Source of the DNA: Gnetum montanum
Taxonomy: Eukaryota; Streptophyta; Gnetopsida; Gnetales; Gnetaceae
Direction: 5' to 3'
Length of the DNA stretch: 64,000 nt
Assembly: GCA_015680685.1 (NCBI GenBank)
Contig: MNCI01018050.1
Span: 210,860 to 274,859, forward strand
The position numbers and the translations under genes were made by a program. The notes beneath the pieces were generated by a model, which saw only the letters and a list, made by a program, of their open reading frames with translations, was not told the origin of the DNA and made no database searches. Shown here piece after piece: positions 46,280-58,119 of this stretch; position 1 is the stretch's first letter; every line of letters starts with the position of its first letter.

Positions 46280-47281
46280 TTCAACTGTTAGCGATAAATT
46301 AAATGAATCACCAAAAAATTTATATCACTTTTATACAATATCTGGACTACATGCGAGTGCACTGCGGGATTGCACTACAGATGAATGATAAAAGACAATT
46401 AAGGTATTACGGGAATCTGCAATTAAGATGGGTCAGAAAGGTCAAGCACATGCCATCAAATCTTTAGTGAATATGTCAAAATTTCAGAACAGTGAACTTT
46501 GGCAATCATGCACTCCAAAAAGCGATTTTAGATTACGAATGTTCGAGAAGTTTCAGTCATGCAGTCAATTTCAAAAGCCACGTAAAAAATAAAGGTATGC
46601 AAACTTTGTGAGTTCTTCTTTTAAGGCAGAAAAAGGACTGAGCATTTAGCATTCCAGGGGAATTAGGCTTTTGTGTGACCGGCCCATAAATCAAATCCAA
46701 AAAGATGAGGTGCAGGTTGCATGATGAGGTGCAGGTTGCATGATGGTGAGAGTACGAGTTGATAAGATCGACTTGCAAGCAACATTTTGCAAAGGCTAAA
46801 GATTCTACGACAACCTACATCTAATGGCCACATGAATTTTCAATTTTTTAGGTACATTCCAAGATCACATTCTAGAGGAGGCCGGATATTCCAAGTTCAA
46901 TGTACTGATTCTCACTTTATAATGATTCTGGTGTTGATCGGATCAGTGAAGGCCATGAAACACAACTTCCTCTGATCCTGAGACTTTGGATCAGTGCATG
47001 GGCGGTTCATACACACCAATGGCTGTGCAGATGCCCTACCGCCATACCGTATACTAGTGGAAATTATGATGAAAGCGCAGATTTTGTTATTGTTAGATTG
47101 GACCAGGTTTTTGTTTGTTTTGGGAAGAAAATCTGACTTCTTGGAATAAAATCATTGGTCCTTGAGCCAATCTTGTCTTTGCATGGAAGGTATTCTCTGG
47201 AGGATTAACATCATGCTTTCTTTTTTGGTTCTCGAACCTTTGTTTTCTTGTCGTTTTTATGAACATGACCTGCAGAAGAAC
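46280..47281. other. Less AT-rich, gene-like unique region
   Basis: Base composition is more balanced than the flanks and no transposon motif is visible. A plus ORF (46787-46975) and a minus ORF (46778-46557) are short and unrecognised. A 19-bp unit (GATGAGGTGCAGGTTGCAT) is exactly duplicated in tandem at 46704-46741. It could be a low-copy host gene flank or old pseudogene exons. No function assigned. Confidence 0.35.
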
Positions 47282-47367
47282 AAGAGCAACTTATTGGGAC
47301 TAGTGGATATGAGTTTCCGCTGAAAAGAGCAACTTATTGGGACAAGTGGATATGAGTTTCCGCTGAA
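47282..47367 (+). repeat. 43-bp tandem duplication
   Basis: A 43-bp unit beginning AAGAGCAACTTATTGGGAC is present twice, with one clear difference (ACTAGTGG versus ACAAGTGG). A recent local duplication. Confidence 0.9.
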
Positions 47368-47442
47368 AAGAGTGGTACTGGTGTCTCTGCTCCAAACGTT
47401 GTAACCCACCACGCAATTGTGTTGGTGACGTACCTAGATCTG

Positions 47443-48395
47443 TTCTTGGTTTCTTTGCAGACGAAAATTCTGCCTATCTTTTGCTTTTTGTACAAGTGGC
47501 TTTGAGCTTTTCTCTGCACATGATTACATGTGGCTTTATTAGCCTTTTCTCCGTGCATGATTTATTATCAGGATTCTCGGTTTTTAAGAAATCAGAAGAT
47601 GTGACGGCATTTCTACGCGTCGGCCAGGAATTTTCGCTACGGCAATCTGAGAAATAATTGTTGATGGTTGATGGACTTGATCCTTTAATGCCTTGGTTTT
47701 TCTTGACAGGGGACAACAGCAGCGTCATTCAGGTCAGCAACATAATTAAACTATTGTTTTTTGGTTTATATTCCTGGTTTCTTTGCAGATGAATTATGCT
47801 TGTCTTCTGCTTTTCGTACATGTGGCTTTATGAGCCTTTTCTTGCTGCATGATTTATTTCCAGAATTCTTGGTTTTCACGGAATCATCAGATGACGGCAA
47901 TTCTGCTTTTTGTACATGTGGCTTTATGAGCCTTTTCTTCGTGCACGATTTATTCTTAGAATTCTTGGTTTTTACGAAATCATCACATGACGGCAATTCT
48001 AAGCGTTCGTGAGGAAATTTTTGCCAGAAATAATTTTTGATGGTTGATGAATTTGATCGTTTAATGGCTTGGTTTTTCTTACGGGCGGACAGCAGGAGGG
48101 TCATCCAGGTCATCAGCAACATAATTAAGGTATCTGTTCTTGGTTTCCTTGCAGACGAATTCTGCTTATCTTATGCTTTTTTGTACATGTAGCTTTATGA
48201 GCCTTTTCTCCACGAATGATTTATTCTCGGGATTCTTGATTTTCACGGACAGGAAATGTGACAGCAATTTTACCCGTCATGAAAATCTCAGAAATAATTT
48301 TTGATGGTCGATGGACTTGATCGTTTAATGCCTTGGTTTTTCTTGATAGTGGACAGCAGCAGGGTCATTCAGGTCAGCAACATAATTAAGGTTGA
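47443..48395 (-). repeat. Three-unit tandem array with repeated minus-strand coding
   Basis: Units of about 265-375 bp begin near 47443, 47770 and 48137. On the plus strand each starts with TTCTTGGTTTCTTTGCAG or a variant and ends with CATTCAGGTCAGCAACATAATTAA. On the minus strand each encodes a Lys/Ser-rich segment. Two units read MTLLLSxxKKNQxIK, and all three have a STI(K/N)NYF motif (codons at about 48326-48291, 48062-48027 and 47686-47651). Most also carry NKSC-x-x-KRLIKPHV. The middle unit contains an additional ~105-bp duplication of the KRLIKPHV part and is open for about 135 codons (48175-47766). It could be exons of a repeat protein, a pseudogene or a noncoding minisatellite. Confidence 0.6.
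47766..48122 (-). CDS. Hypothetical Lys/Ser-rich repeat ORF
   Basis: Minus-strand ORF of 118 codons starting MLLMTWMTLLLSARKKNQ, in the middle array unit. After RSNSSTIKNYF it contains two ~33-residue repeats: ELPSCDDFVKTKNSKNKSC with KKRLIKPHV, and ELPSSDDSVKTKNSGNKSC with KKRLIKPHV. The repeats keep their frame and most residues. The protein is basic, has no membrane segment and matches no family I know. The frame is also open upstream into the neighbouring unit to about 48175. The neighbouring units contain the same segments with frameshifts, so this may be a chance or relic ORF. Confidence 0.3.
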   Translation of the reverse strand: MLLMTWMTLLLSARKKNQAIKRSNSSTIKNYFWQKFPHERLELPSCDDFVKTKNSKNKSCTKKRLIKPHVQKAELPSSDDSVKTKNSGNKSCSKKRLIKPHVRKAEDKHNSSAKKPGI

Positions 48396-48484
48396 AAGCT
48401 TTAAATTCCAATCATCATGGCAGTATGAACTCTACTAATACAGTATGGAAGTTAAATATGCCATCACTTTCAAAGCCTCTACTG

Positions 48485-48693
48485 GGTTTAATATGCCTTA
48501 GGCCATTTAGACTATAACACATGTTATTAACCCTTGGGATGTGCGGCATAGATGATGTTAATGTCTCCATAATAGCTTTTAGTGGTAAAACATTTCATGA
48601 AGGGATTGTTGAAAAAGTGTAACATAATCAAAGATCACCTCATGAAACTCAAGATCAAAGTCAATCAAAGTCAACCGATAATGATGGAGGAAT
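48485..48693. repeat. Perfect inverted repeat, left arm (209 bp)
   Basis: Exactly the reverse complement of 48869-49077 over the whole 209 bases. The arm ends at a single N (48694). Confidence 0.95.
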
Positions 48694-48694
48694 N
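48694..48694. other. Single N, probable scaffold join
   Basis: A lone N inside otherwise complete sequence. Some scaffolders (as I recall, SSPACE and ABySS) write a single n where contigs are predicted to overlap but could not be merged. Confidence 0.7.
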
Positions 48695-48868
48695 CACCAA
48701 AAAATAAATAATAATAAAGTAAGATTGTAACTACATAAGAAAGAATGTAAAGGAAAAGCCTAGAAATGTCTTTCACGGTGTTCATTCATACAAAGAATTA
48801 AAAAAAACCTCTTCTCTGCATAAGAAAAACATCACCGGTTAACCTTATTCAAAAGTCGATGCAGATTG

Positions 48869-49077
48869 ATTCCTCCATCATTATCGGTTGACTTTGATTG
48901 ACTTTGATCTTGAGTTTCATGAGGTGATCTTTGATTATGTTACACTTTTTCAACAATCCCTTCATGAAATGTTTTACCACTAAAAGCTATTATGGAGACA
49001 TTAACATCATCTATGCCGCACATCCCAAGGGTTAATAACATGTGTTATAGTCTAAATGGCCTAAGGCATATTAAACC
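48869..49077. repeat. Perfect inverted repeat, right arm (209 bp)
   Basis: Partner of 48485-48693. It ends exactly at the next single N (49078). The 383-base piece 48695-49077 looks like one small contig whose end repeats its neighbour in reverse complement. Confidence 0.95.
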
Positions 49078-49078
49078 N
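49078..49078. other. Single N, probable scaffold join
   Basis: Immediately follows the right inverted-repeat arm; same interpretation as 48694. Confidence 0.7.
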
Positions 49079-49866
49079 TATAAATGTTTATGGTAAAGAA
49101 AACTTAGTTCATTAATTTAGTATTAGGATATACTCAACTCATATAATTACTAAATAAGTTTTATAATCCTTCAAATTTAGAGAACTTTAAACTATTTATT
49201 TAATGATGTCATGGCCAATTAAGAGCAACGTAGCACCACAATTTCTTTAATATAGGTGATTAAACTTAAAGAATTAAAGAAAACTACTATTCTTAAACTT
49301 AGCTCAACAAGATAACAACTAACATGTCAATATTACCATGTATTTTATGGCTAATGTGGTACTCTACTAATAACTAGAGTTAGCAACTAAACTAAGAGAT
49401 TAACTATAGTTTTTTAAGCCTTTAATAGTAATGTAAAATATTTATTCTAGTTGAATTTTGGTGATTATTATAATTAAAAAACACTATATATCAAGCTAGT
49501 TAAATAATAACTCCAGTAGAAAAATTATGATAACTAAAGTTTGTGCTCACCATTACAATGATAAAATTATTTCATTGTGACCAAGAAAGACTCTCTTGGA
49601 TGGGGCTGGTAATTGGCCTTTGAGCCAAAAAGATGATTTTAGGTCAAATCAACCTATCCTAATTCATCTTTATATTAAATTAAGTCATATTAGTTAAACC
49701 CTAATCCAACACATAATCTAGTTGGGAGAACTTTATTAACATTACAATTTGGATCATAATTATTTTGTATCCTAGTAATTAAGTTGAATCAAATTAGGTC
49801 AAGTCATAGATACAACTTTTATGTTGTTACAGTTGATATATTCTTTATTACAATAGATGTCTAGCG
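49079..49866. other. AT-rich intergenic DNA
   Basis: Nothing recognised. Confidence 0.45.
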
Positions 49867-50053
49867 AATGAGAGGTGGCTTAAGTGCTTAGCTCATTATT
49901 TGAGAAGAATTCACTATAGGTAATAGTTTGACAATTCATGTTACATTTAAGGAATCATTATGTTCTTCTTAAGTTCTTCTAAACATTAATGTTTATTATT
50001 TTTCTTGGGGTGTACCTATGGTCAAACTCTTTTAGGTTCCAATACCCTTATCC
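49867..50053 (+). mobile_element. Diverged tRNA-derived SINE
   Basis: The family tail is clear (CTTGGGGTGTACCTATGG, then CTTTTAGGTTCCAATACCC). The head begins AATGAGAGGTGGCTTAAGTGC, has a B-box-like ATAGTTTGACAATTC, and is longer and different from types I and II. It may be a third head type or a badly worn copy. Confidence 0.6.
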
Positions 50054-51833
50054 TACCCTCTCTTTTTAAAATCCAACTAATGAAATAAATTCTAAAACTA
50101 GTTAGATGTAAAGGACTATAGAATGATAATGTTTTTTTTTTGTTTACTTTTGATTTTTATGTTTTATTTTTTCACCTTGTATTCTTTTAGGTTTTCTTTA
50201 TGGGTTTGAGGTGATCTAGCCAAACATGTTGTAGATATGACACCTAGAAAAACAAATATTTATTTGCGAAATAATATACCATATGAATGGTGTTAAGGGA
50301 GAAGGTACCAAATAATCAAATCATCCAAAGGACATAATTTTTCTATAACCATTGAAATCAACTATATTAAACAAGGTCAAAATCTAGTATATTAAAATTT
50401 CTCAACTTTGCTAAAGATCATAACTTCTATATTAATAATTTTATAAAAATGCTACTAATATAAAGTATACAACATTATTTCATCCCATACCTTTAATAAT
50501 AATAACAAGCTTATTTTCAAATTAAATAAAGCCTTTTAGAGTGTTAATAATAGGTAATTAAAATTTTGATTAAGATTATAGAAAATTTATCCCAACACAA
50601 TCATCTATCATATATTCTAAAGCCTTTACAATAATCCATTTCTAAATCAATATCATTGGAAGAAGAAATTCTTATTAGATAACATAGGTTATTGAATAAT
50701 AAAAGGTTCAATTTTAATGCTAGATTTCAAAATTTTGTAGTCCAATTTATGGTTTCATAATTTTGGTAGAAAAATTTTGATCATAACACTTGAACTCAAA
50801 AAGATTTATCCTAGAAAATTTTTAATCACATAAAAGAAAAATACTAGTAAATAAAGAAAGTAGTCATAATAATATAACACTCACAATCCAAAGTATCAAT
50901 GGAAACACATATGCTATCATAGAGTTCAAATTGCAAAAAGCATTAGCTTATGATAAAATGTATATTTTGATGAGAAAAATTTCATGATTTTTTTTATTGA
51001 ATGCTATTTAAGTTATGAACCTTAGTTTGTTTTTCTTTTAGAGAGAGAGAGAGAGAAGGGGGTGGGATTATTAGATAATTAGCTAAGCTAGTTGTTACTT
51101 CTTGTCTCTTATGGCATAGTCATCGACCAATTATTTTGTATCTAGGGGTGGGGTCTAGGGGATCCTAGCATTACTTGAGGATGAGCTTCCAAGATCAAGA
51201 TTGACCATTGAGCTATTGTACTATCCATCGATTGATTAATCTTATTTATATGACTAACCTTACTTAGAATGAAAATAATGCATATGTAAATTCCATGAAA
51301 CATAAAAAATAATAAATAGGTAAATTCTATGAGACATAATCACTCAAAGTGGAGTACCTTTGATAACTAGAAGCTAACTTAGAAGCTCCAATAGTTGTTT
51401 TTCCTCTATTTTTGGCAATGTAGTAGGCATCACCTTAACCAAGGTAGCTACCCTAACTAACCACACTAGTAGACCCATTCTTCCTATCCTACAGGCAACG
51501 CCCGAACTATTGTAATGTTAAAGTTATGCTACTGGTAGGCTAGTTAATAGAAAATATTGTGCCCCCATTAATATTGTATAATTTTTTTCTTATCATTCAA
51601 ACATAATTATGTAGTGATAACTAGTACTATCATTTTTTTGTTTTAGCAAGGAACACTTTACAGTGGTAGGGATTAGTTTTTAATTCTTAGGAGAGCCGAG
51701 TAGGTTTGTAGCTATGTCAATTCATACACCAAAACATAGCAAGCTTGGATCTATTGTAGTAGTATCTAGCTAAGCCTTATAATGTTGTTACCTAACTAGG
51801 ACTAATCATTCCTATGACATCACATTCCTAGAT
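50054..51833. other. AT-rich intergenic DNA with short (GA)8
   Basis: A GA run at 51041-51056 is the only clear feature. Low-complexity AT-rich sequence otherwise. Confidence 0.45.
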
Positions 51834-53033
51834 GTCATGGCAAATGTTAAATATTAATAATATTTAACATTATGTGTAAAGGATGCAATAGGAAAAATGT
51901 AGAAGAAAATGAAAAGAATTCTTTATTGATGTAGAAATATTGTATATGGATTATAGTCTAAGGTTTCCTTGGGGTTACCTTTGTTTGACATCTATCCCTT
52001 AAAGCCAAGCTAGCACTATCATCTTATTTAAGCCTATACCATGCTAGAAGAGATAGCCATTCAACTTCCTATTCTACATTCCCTAACACTCATTACTTTC
52101 CTTTACCTACTTTAAAACTTCATACTAACATGACCTCTAATTTCTAGGTATAAATACCTTAGGTTAAACTACTAAAGCTCAACTCAAGAAACATGCTCAT
52201 TCTTACATTGTGATCTTTTGGATCTTCTTATAACTTGCACAAATGAGTACATTACCTAGCCTATATAAAATTCTCAATGGATTTTTTGTATGTGTTTCTT
52301 ATTTATTTATGACTATTTTTCATGTTTCTCTTATCTTAAATCTTTCAAGGATGTTTGGGATAAAGGAATACTTGTTTGAAAGGTTATTTAAATGGTTTAA
52401 CATTAACATGAATGTCTTATTCTTAGCAACTTAGCCTAAGAAAGATGTGTGCAACCAAGAAAAGATATTTACTATGTAGACAATGCCTCTTGGTGAGGCA
52501 AGATGTCTATAATCATGAGAAAAAAATTTGAAGATATGTCTCTTACATCTACAAGATGTCTACTTTGACAATTCACTACATCAAGAAAAGATATATTATT
52601 TCTCTATAAGACGTATTCTTTGCTAACATGATGATTTCATATAGATTTGAGTGGACTGAAAATTATAATTTTAAATATGAAGAAATATGAAAAAACATGA
52701 GGAAAAAGTGTAAATAGACCTCTTAGCCATCCATTTGTTCAAAGAGTGTCTAGGGAGTGATATTTGTGAATTAAGAATTTAAGAGTAAGGAGATAGTGTG
52801 TATTTGGCTAATTACTTTGGTCATCCTTCTTGATTATGATTGCTTTGCTTGAGTGTGGTGTGAGGGTTGGGTGAGATCATTTGTTTGTCCTTGGAAGCTT
52901 TTGCTTTCATTGTGCTTGCATTTACATTTTCTTAGACATGAATAAAGTTTTTCCTTTTCTTTTATTGGTTAATTTTACTTGTTTTTAGTTTGAGAGAGCT
53001 TAGATTGTGGAATGTAAGGAAGCTCCTCATCAT
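51834..53033 (+). repeat. Probable 5' LTR of a gypsy element (start uncertain)
   Basis: Ends just before a Met-type primer site. It contains a TATA box (GGTATAAATACC near 52149) and a possible poly(A) signal (GAATAAAG near 52939). AGATGTCTA motifs at 52500 and 52556 are like those repeated in the LTRs at 2912 and 8622, which suggests a related family. Only one copy is present, so the left limit is a guess. Confidence 0.5.
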
Positions 53034-53034
53034 A

Positions 53035-53053
53035 TTTGTATCAAAGCACTTGG
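53035..53053 (+). other. Primer binding site, initiator-Met type
   Basis: TTTGTATCAAAGCACTTGG resembles the initiator-Met complement (TGGTATCAGAGC) with two changes in the first twelve bases. Confidence 0.75.
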
Positions 53054-53391
53054 AATTAAACAAAATTATATTCAAGTGGATACTCTTCACCTTAATTACA
53101 AGGAATCACTTCAAATTCTCAAGTCTAATTGAATTCTCTCTTGTTTCCTTTCCAAGTCATCTTAGGTTTTGAAAATTTTCCTTTGATTCATAAGGTTTTT
53201 ATATCGTTAAAGATTTAGAAGATACTTTTAGAATTGAACATCCATTAGCTTATAGTATTTAGAGTTTAAAGATCTTGAACTCATTTCTTATAAAATTTGA
53301 ATAACCCTTGCTTCATTCCTTTGGAAATCTTAGATATGTCATCTTTCTTTGTACAATTTTGTGGAATTGATATTTTTAGATCATTTTCATC

Positions 53392-54600
53392 ATGTCTCTA
53401 AAGAAGAAGATAATTCAATATTTGTCAAGAGACATGGATGACATGAGAAGTAATCTCAATCTTATTATTAAGACACTTGAAAAGATATAAGATAATAAAG
53501 AATAGGCTTCTTTACTAAAATATTTTAGACAAGGAAAGAACTCAAGTGCTTCTTCATTAAGACCTTCCTCAACATATTCCTCTATACTACCTATTAAAGA
53601 TGATATTACTTTTGAAGATAAATACTTTGAAAAAGATGAAGAACAAAATGATGGCTTTATTCATGTCCTCAATTTTAAGAACAAGTCTAAGAGTTCATCT
53701 TTCCAAATAAAGGAAAGAAAGAGATCTCTTCTAAATATCAAAGGAAGCAAGGTGAAGGAATTAAGGTTTCATTTAATAAAGCTTTTATACATGCTTCAAG
53801 AATGCCTCATGTTGAATTTAAATCCTTAAATAAAATGGAAGATATTGAATCATTTTTATCTTAGATTAAAATGATCAAAAAATACTTTGAGCTTGAAGAT
53901 ATAGAAGACTATCAAAAGGTGTTATATATTGAGACATAATGGGAAGGCATGCCACTTATATGATGAAAAAAAAATCCATTCTTATAAAGTCAATAATGGT
54001 ACTCCTATCAAAGATTGGTCACTCATGGAATTCATGTTAAAGAAAAGGTTTTAAGAGTCTCATTATTAGTAAGAGGCTATTCAAAGGCTCAAATATATAA
54101 GAAAAGAAAGTAAAAGTGTGAAAGAGTATCACATGAAATTATAAAAAAAAAATTCAATAAGAAAATATGCATTGGAATGAATATGAATACGCTTCTAACT
54201 TCCAAGATGAATATACGAAGGAATTCTAGTAGGAACCCATGTTCTATGAACCTTAAATCTTGCATGAGATATTTTATTTGGCTCTAAAAGCAAAAAAGAA
54301 ACTTCAATGTTTCAAAAAAGATCCTAAAGCTTCCAAAGTAAAACATCCAAAGCTTCTAAGAAAGAGATAGGAGCTAAGAAGAAAGGTAATGCCAAGGATA
54401 ATTCATAAGAGAAGCAAGAAAAGACTAACGAAGGTTAATATTCAAAGAAGGACACATCAAGAAAGAAAAAGACTAAGAAAATGACAAGGATTCCAAGGTT
54501 TAGTGTTTCAATTATGAAGAGATAAGACATAAGTAATGGAACTATAAGAAACCTAAGGCTCCAAAGGAAAAGGGACTTCAAATCTTTGATATGGAGGAGT
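53392..54600 (+). pseudogene. gypsy gag pseudogene with worn CCHC knuckle
   Basis: Starts with ATG 53392 (MSLKKKIIQYLSRDMDDM). The N-terminal Ser/Lys-rich part is followed by a Retrotrans_gag-like core around 53820-54120 (KYFELEDIEDYQKVLYIE, PIKDWSLMEFMLKKRF, QRLKYIRKESKSVKEYHMKL read across frames). A Lys-rich stretch leads to a knuckle near 54510-54550: CFNYEEIRHK, stop, WNY. Two Cys have become Tyr and one codon is a stop. The knuckle resembles that at 7440. No pol follows; a different element begins at about 54600. Confidence 0.75.
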
Positions 54601-55482
54601 CTTCACATGTAGGTGATGAGTCATGCCATGGGTTACATCGATGAGGACCTGTCAATGTGGTCCCATCAACATGACCCCATCGATGTGCTCGTGTCAATGT
54701 ATGATTTGATGTGTCCTCAACAATGCAGTGTCTATTTTCTCCTATAAATACACACTCACTTGCTATTTTTATGGCATCTTTTGTCATAGTTGTAGTGAAG
54801 CTTTTACAATTTTCTTACTTAAAAGTTAGAATATTTTTCTAAGTGCTTGCAGTAAGAGTCAAAGAGTGTATGGTTCTTTAATTGAGCACAATTGTACCTA
54901 AGCACAATAATAAAGATGACCATTCTGATAAACCTTGTAGCAATTTAAAATAGATTAATTATTTTCTTTACTCATTTAGTATTTTATGCAATTTCCTTTA
55001 ATGATTTAAGTAATTAAATAATTAACTATGAAATAAATTAAGCTTAATTAGGCTAGATTAAATAGTGATAAATAAGCACATAAGTATGAACACTTTGAGC
55101 ATACACTTGGTGCTCGATAATCCTAGTAATGCTTAACGTTTGATAACCCAATAGCATTAAACATGTTTAGGATGTGTACATAAAGTGGAAATGGATGATT
55201 ATGCTAGGATTAGTTAAATATTAGCTAGTTAGATTAAGTTAGGAACTAAATATATTTAATTATTTATTCTTTATTCTTAGGTGACTTAGAACATAAAAAT
55301 GATAAAAATCATATGCCTCAGTTGCACTTAACGATATCTTTTCATTTCATAAGTGTAATTAGGAAGACAATGATTGTAATGATTAGTTTTAATTCCTAGA
55401 TATGTTCACAAAATTTGACCGAATTTCATGTGAATGCTTAGTGATTCGTATGATTGGGTGTAGGGTCTACTTGCTACTCATC
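54600..55482 (+). repeat. Probable 5' LTR of Tat/Athila-like gypsy (start uncertain)
   Basis: Ends CTACTCATCA directly before the primer site. Contains a TATA box (TATAAATA at 54743-54750). Near 54635-54680 it has short repeats of CCCATCGATG/CCCATCAACATG type. The matching 3' LTR is not in the window, so the start cannot be fixed. Confidence 0.5.
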
Positions 55483-55483
55483 A

Positions 55484-55501
55484 TTGGTGCCATTGGAAAG
55501 G
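55484..55501 (+). other. Primer binding site, Tat/Athila type
   Basis: TTGGTGCCATTGGAAAGG resembles the TGGCGCCGTTGCCGGGG primer site known from plant Athila/Tat gypsy elements, with G-to-A/C-to-T type changes. Confidence 0.6.
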
Positions 55502-55644
55502 ACTTGTAGTTTGATATGTGTGGTACCTAGGACTTAGTGAATACTATTTGAGATGATTGGAACAAACTTTAAAGTCATAATCATTCAAAAAATAAAAAAT
55601 TATAATTATAATTAACGCATACTAAATTTTTCTTTTAATCCAAA

Positions 55645-57420
55645 ATGTCTTCTTCTCATAGGCATGATGAATCAAAACTGCTAGTGCCCCAAGAATTCAA
55701 GGTGGTATACAATCATCCAAATGAATTTGTACCTAATTTCACTTTCATCTTGAATTAGGATGAACAACCATAGTGGAGAGATATAAATGGAAACCTTGTG
55801 TTGCCTCTTGACCAATTTGTTCTTGGGATGCTACTCCAAACTCTTAAGAGGTTGGACATCCAAGATCTCCATGATAAATACATTGTGCAGGACCATGACT
55901 ATCTGGACTAATATCCCATAGAAACAAAAGATCAACACTAGGAGAAGCACCATGAAGCTATGAAAGGGAAATGGTTCACTAACCTCTTATTTTTACTAAA
56001 CCAAAACAACAAGGAGGATTCTTCCTCTGAGGGTTCTCAACATGAGGATTCTCCACCCCTTAACTCTGGTGAAGATTCTCAACATGTATAGTCTATTATC
56101 AATAATCTAGGTTTAGGAAAAAGTGGGCGTCAAGGCAGGGGTTGGGTAATCATTGTGATGATGATAAAATTAATGATCATGGCCATGACAAGTAGATTGA
56201 AGATGGAAGATACCATGGTGATGGTAGTTCTCCTTCCTCTTCACCCTCTTCATATGCATCTTCCTCCTCCTCCTCTGAATATGATCAAAACTACTTTGGA
56301 CAAAACCATGATAGAGGTGAATGATAGGACAATGATCATAGATCATGCCATGAATGAAGGGGTAGTAGAGGACACCATAGACATCATCAAAATCATGATG
56401 ATGAAGAAACTTTTATTGAAACTTGAAGCATTGTGAACACTATAGAGTAGTTAGCAAGCCAACCAGGCATGTGTAAGATAGCAAAATCAAGAGGTTGGAT
56501 ATGAAAAATATTCCTAGATTTGAGGGGGGATATAACTCAAATCCATAGACCCATATTTAGTCCTTTCATGGTGCCTATGGCTTGTAGAACATAGAGAATG
56601 ATTGGTAGAAACTTAAGCTATTTCCTAGGATACTCATAACAGAACCAAAAAGTTGGTAGTACTTCTTAGAGCTGGAATTAATTCATAGATAGAGTAAAAT
56701 TCTTGAGATATTCAATGATAAATATTAGACGTACTTTAGAGTGTCCAATGTGAGAAAGCAAATCCAAGGCTAGAAACAGGAACACATGAACCCTTAGACG
56801 CAGCCATGGGAAGGTATTACTCTCTATTGCACATATGTAATAGCCATGGTTATTTTCAATGGGAATAGCGTTACCATGTCATAGATGGGCTCTAATTAGA
56901 AACTAGGAGAACCCCTAGGATCTATGCCCAAGGGAGACTATCATATATAAGAGTTCATCAGATCCAAAACTTGATTGAATAGGTTGCAAAAGAAGAAGGT
57001 GAGTTGAGAAAATGAGAAAGTCTTGAGGAGTATAATTAAGACCCTTCCATTAGAAAAAGGAAGGTTTCTATGATAGTGAGGACAAGGCACTGCTTGATGA
57101 AGTCATGTAGTAAAAAAACCTGCCAGTTCAAAAATATATGTTTGAAATTTTGGCTAAGGTTGACAAAATGTGGAAATCTTCGAATGAAATATTTCAAACT
57201 ACTTTGAAACTTGTAGAAGAATCCAAAGAGCAAGGTGATGATCATGACCACAAAAGAAGAAAGGAAGATAAGTGTGCCTACCAATAAGGTAAGGGCAATG
57301 CTACTGCAGTAGAAGAAGTTGTGGAGTTAGAATCAGATAATGATGATGGGTGTGACATTATCCAATATGAACATCCTAAGGGATGTTACCCTATTTTGTC
57401 ACACTTATAGAAATATGGGG
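55645..57420 (+). pseudogene. gypsy gag pseudogene
   Basis: ATG at 55645 (MSSSHRHDESKLLVPQEFKV). An acidic Ser/Glu-rich part (near 56010-56090) precedes a His/Asp/Arg-rich stretch (56140-56400). The Retrotrans_gag core runs 56495-56800, with MKNIPRFEGGYNSNP, KLKLFPRILITEPKSW and a weak FLELE. The C-terminal part is Lys-rich. The order fits Tat/Athila Gag. At least ten stops. Confidence 0.75.
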
Positions 57421-58119
57421 TGTATGCTCTAAATCCTAGATTGGCATGAAAGTAAGCACCCAAAAGGTTACATTATCCTCAAGGCATTCTAAGGTAGTTC
57501 CACCAATAACAAACTTGTTATCCAAGTGGAGCTCCACTACAATCGTACAAGTAGTACCATTAGTGATAGCATCCACATTCATGAAGGATGCCACCATTAA
57601 GGAAACAATACCCTTACCAACAACTCAATCCATATGGGTACTATGTTCAGCAACCCATGTCTTTGTGTGACTCTTCCAGTTAGGCTTCCTTCCAACATCA
57701 CTACTATCCTTTAGAGTACTATAGAACTCATTCTTCATCTCCTAGAGGGAAATACCCATATCCTTATCCCTCTTCTCATCCTTTAGTACATGCTCCTCCA
57801 CCCTCAACCCAATTATTTCTTGCTCCATCCATGCAAGGAGAAATTCTTACATAGCCATAACAACGTAACACTATTAGGGCTATTAACTTATAGCTGGTTC
57901 CTTAGTTGAGTGGTTCGAAAACTAGATCCCATAAAAGATCATTCTTTTGAATGAACAGTCCTACAAAGCCTTCATTGACTCATGCAATGACTCATCCTGT
58001 GTCTCCTTCATTTTCTACATTCATTCCTTTTGAAAGTATTTTAAACAAAACACCTCGTAAGATCCACACAGTCATGTTAACATATGCTATATTTGATTGA
58101 ACCAAAGTTGGTAACATTC

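Noticed and set aside
47443-48160. Plus-strand exons behind the TTTCTTTGCAG acceptor-like sites
   Set aside because: The implied introns between AAGGTATCT (GT at 48130) and the next CAG (48154) would be about 25 bases, too short for plants, and the downstream frames have stops.
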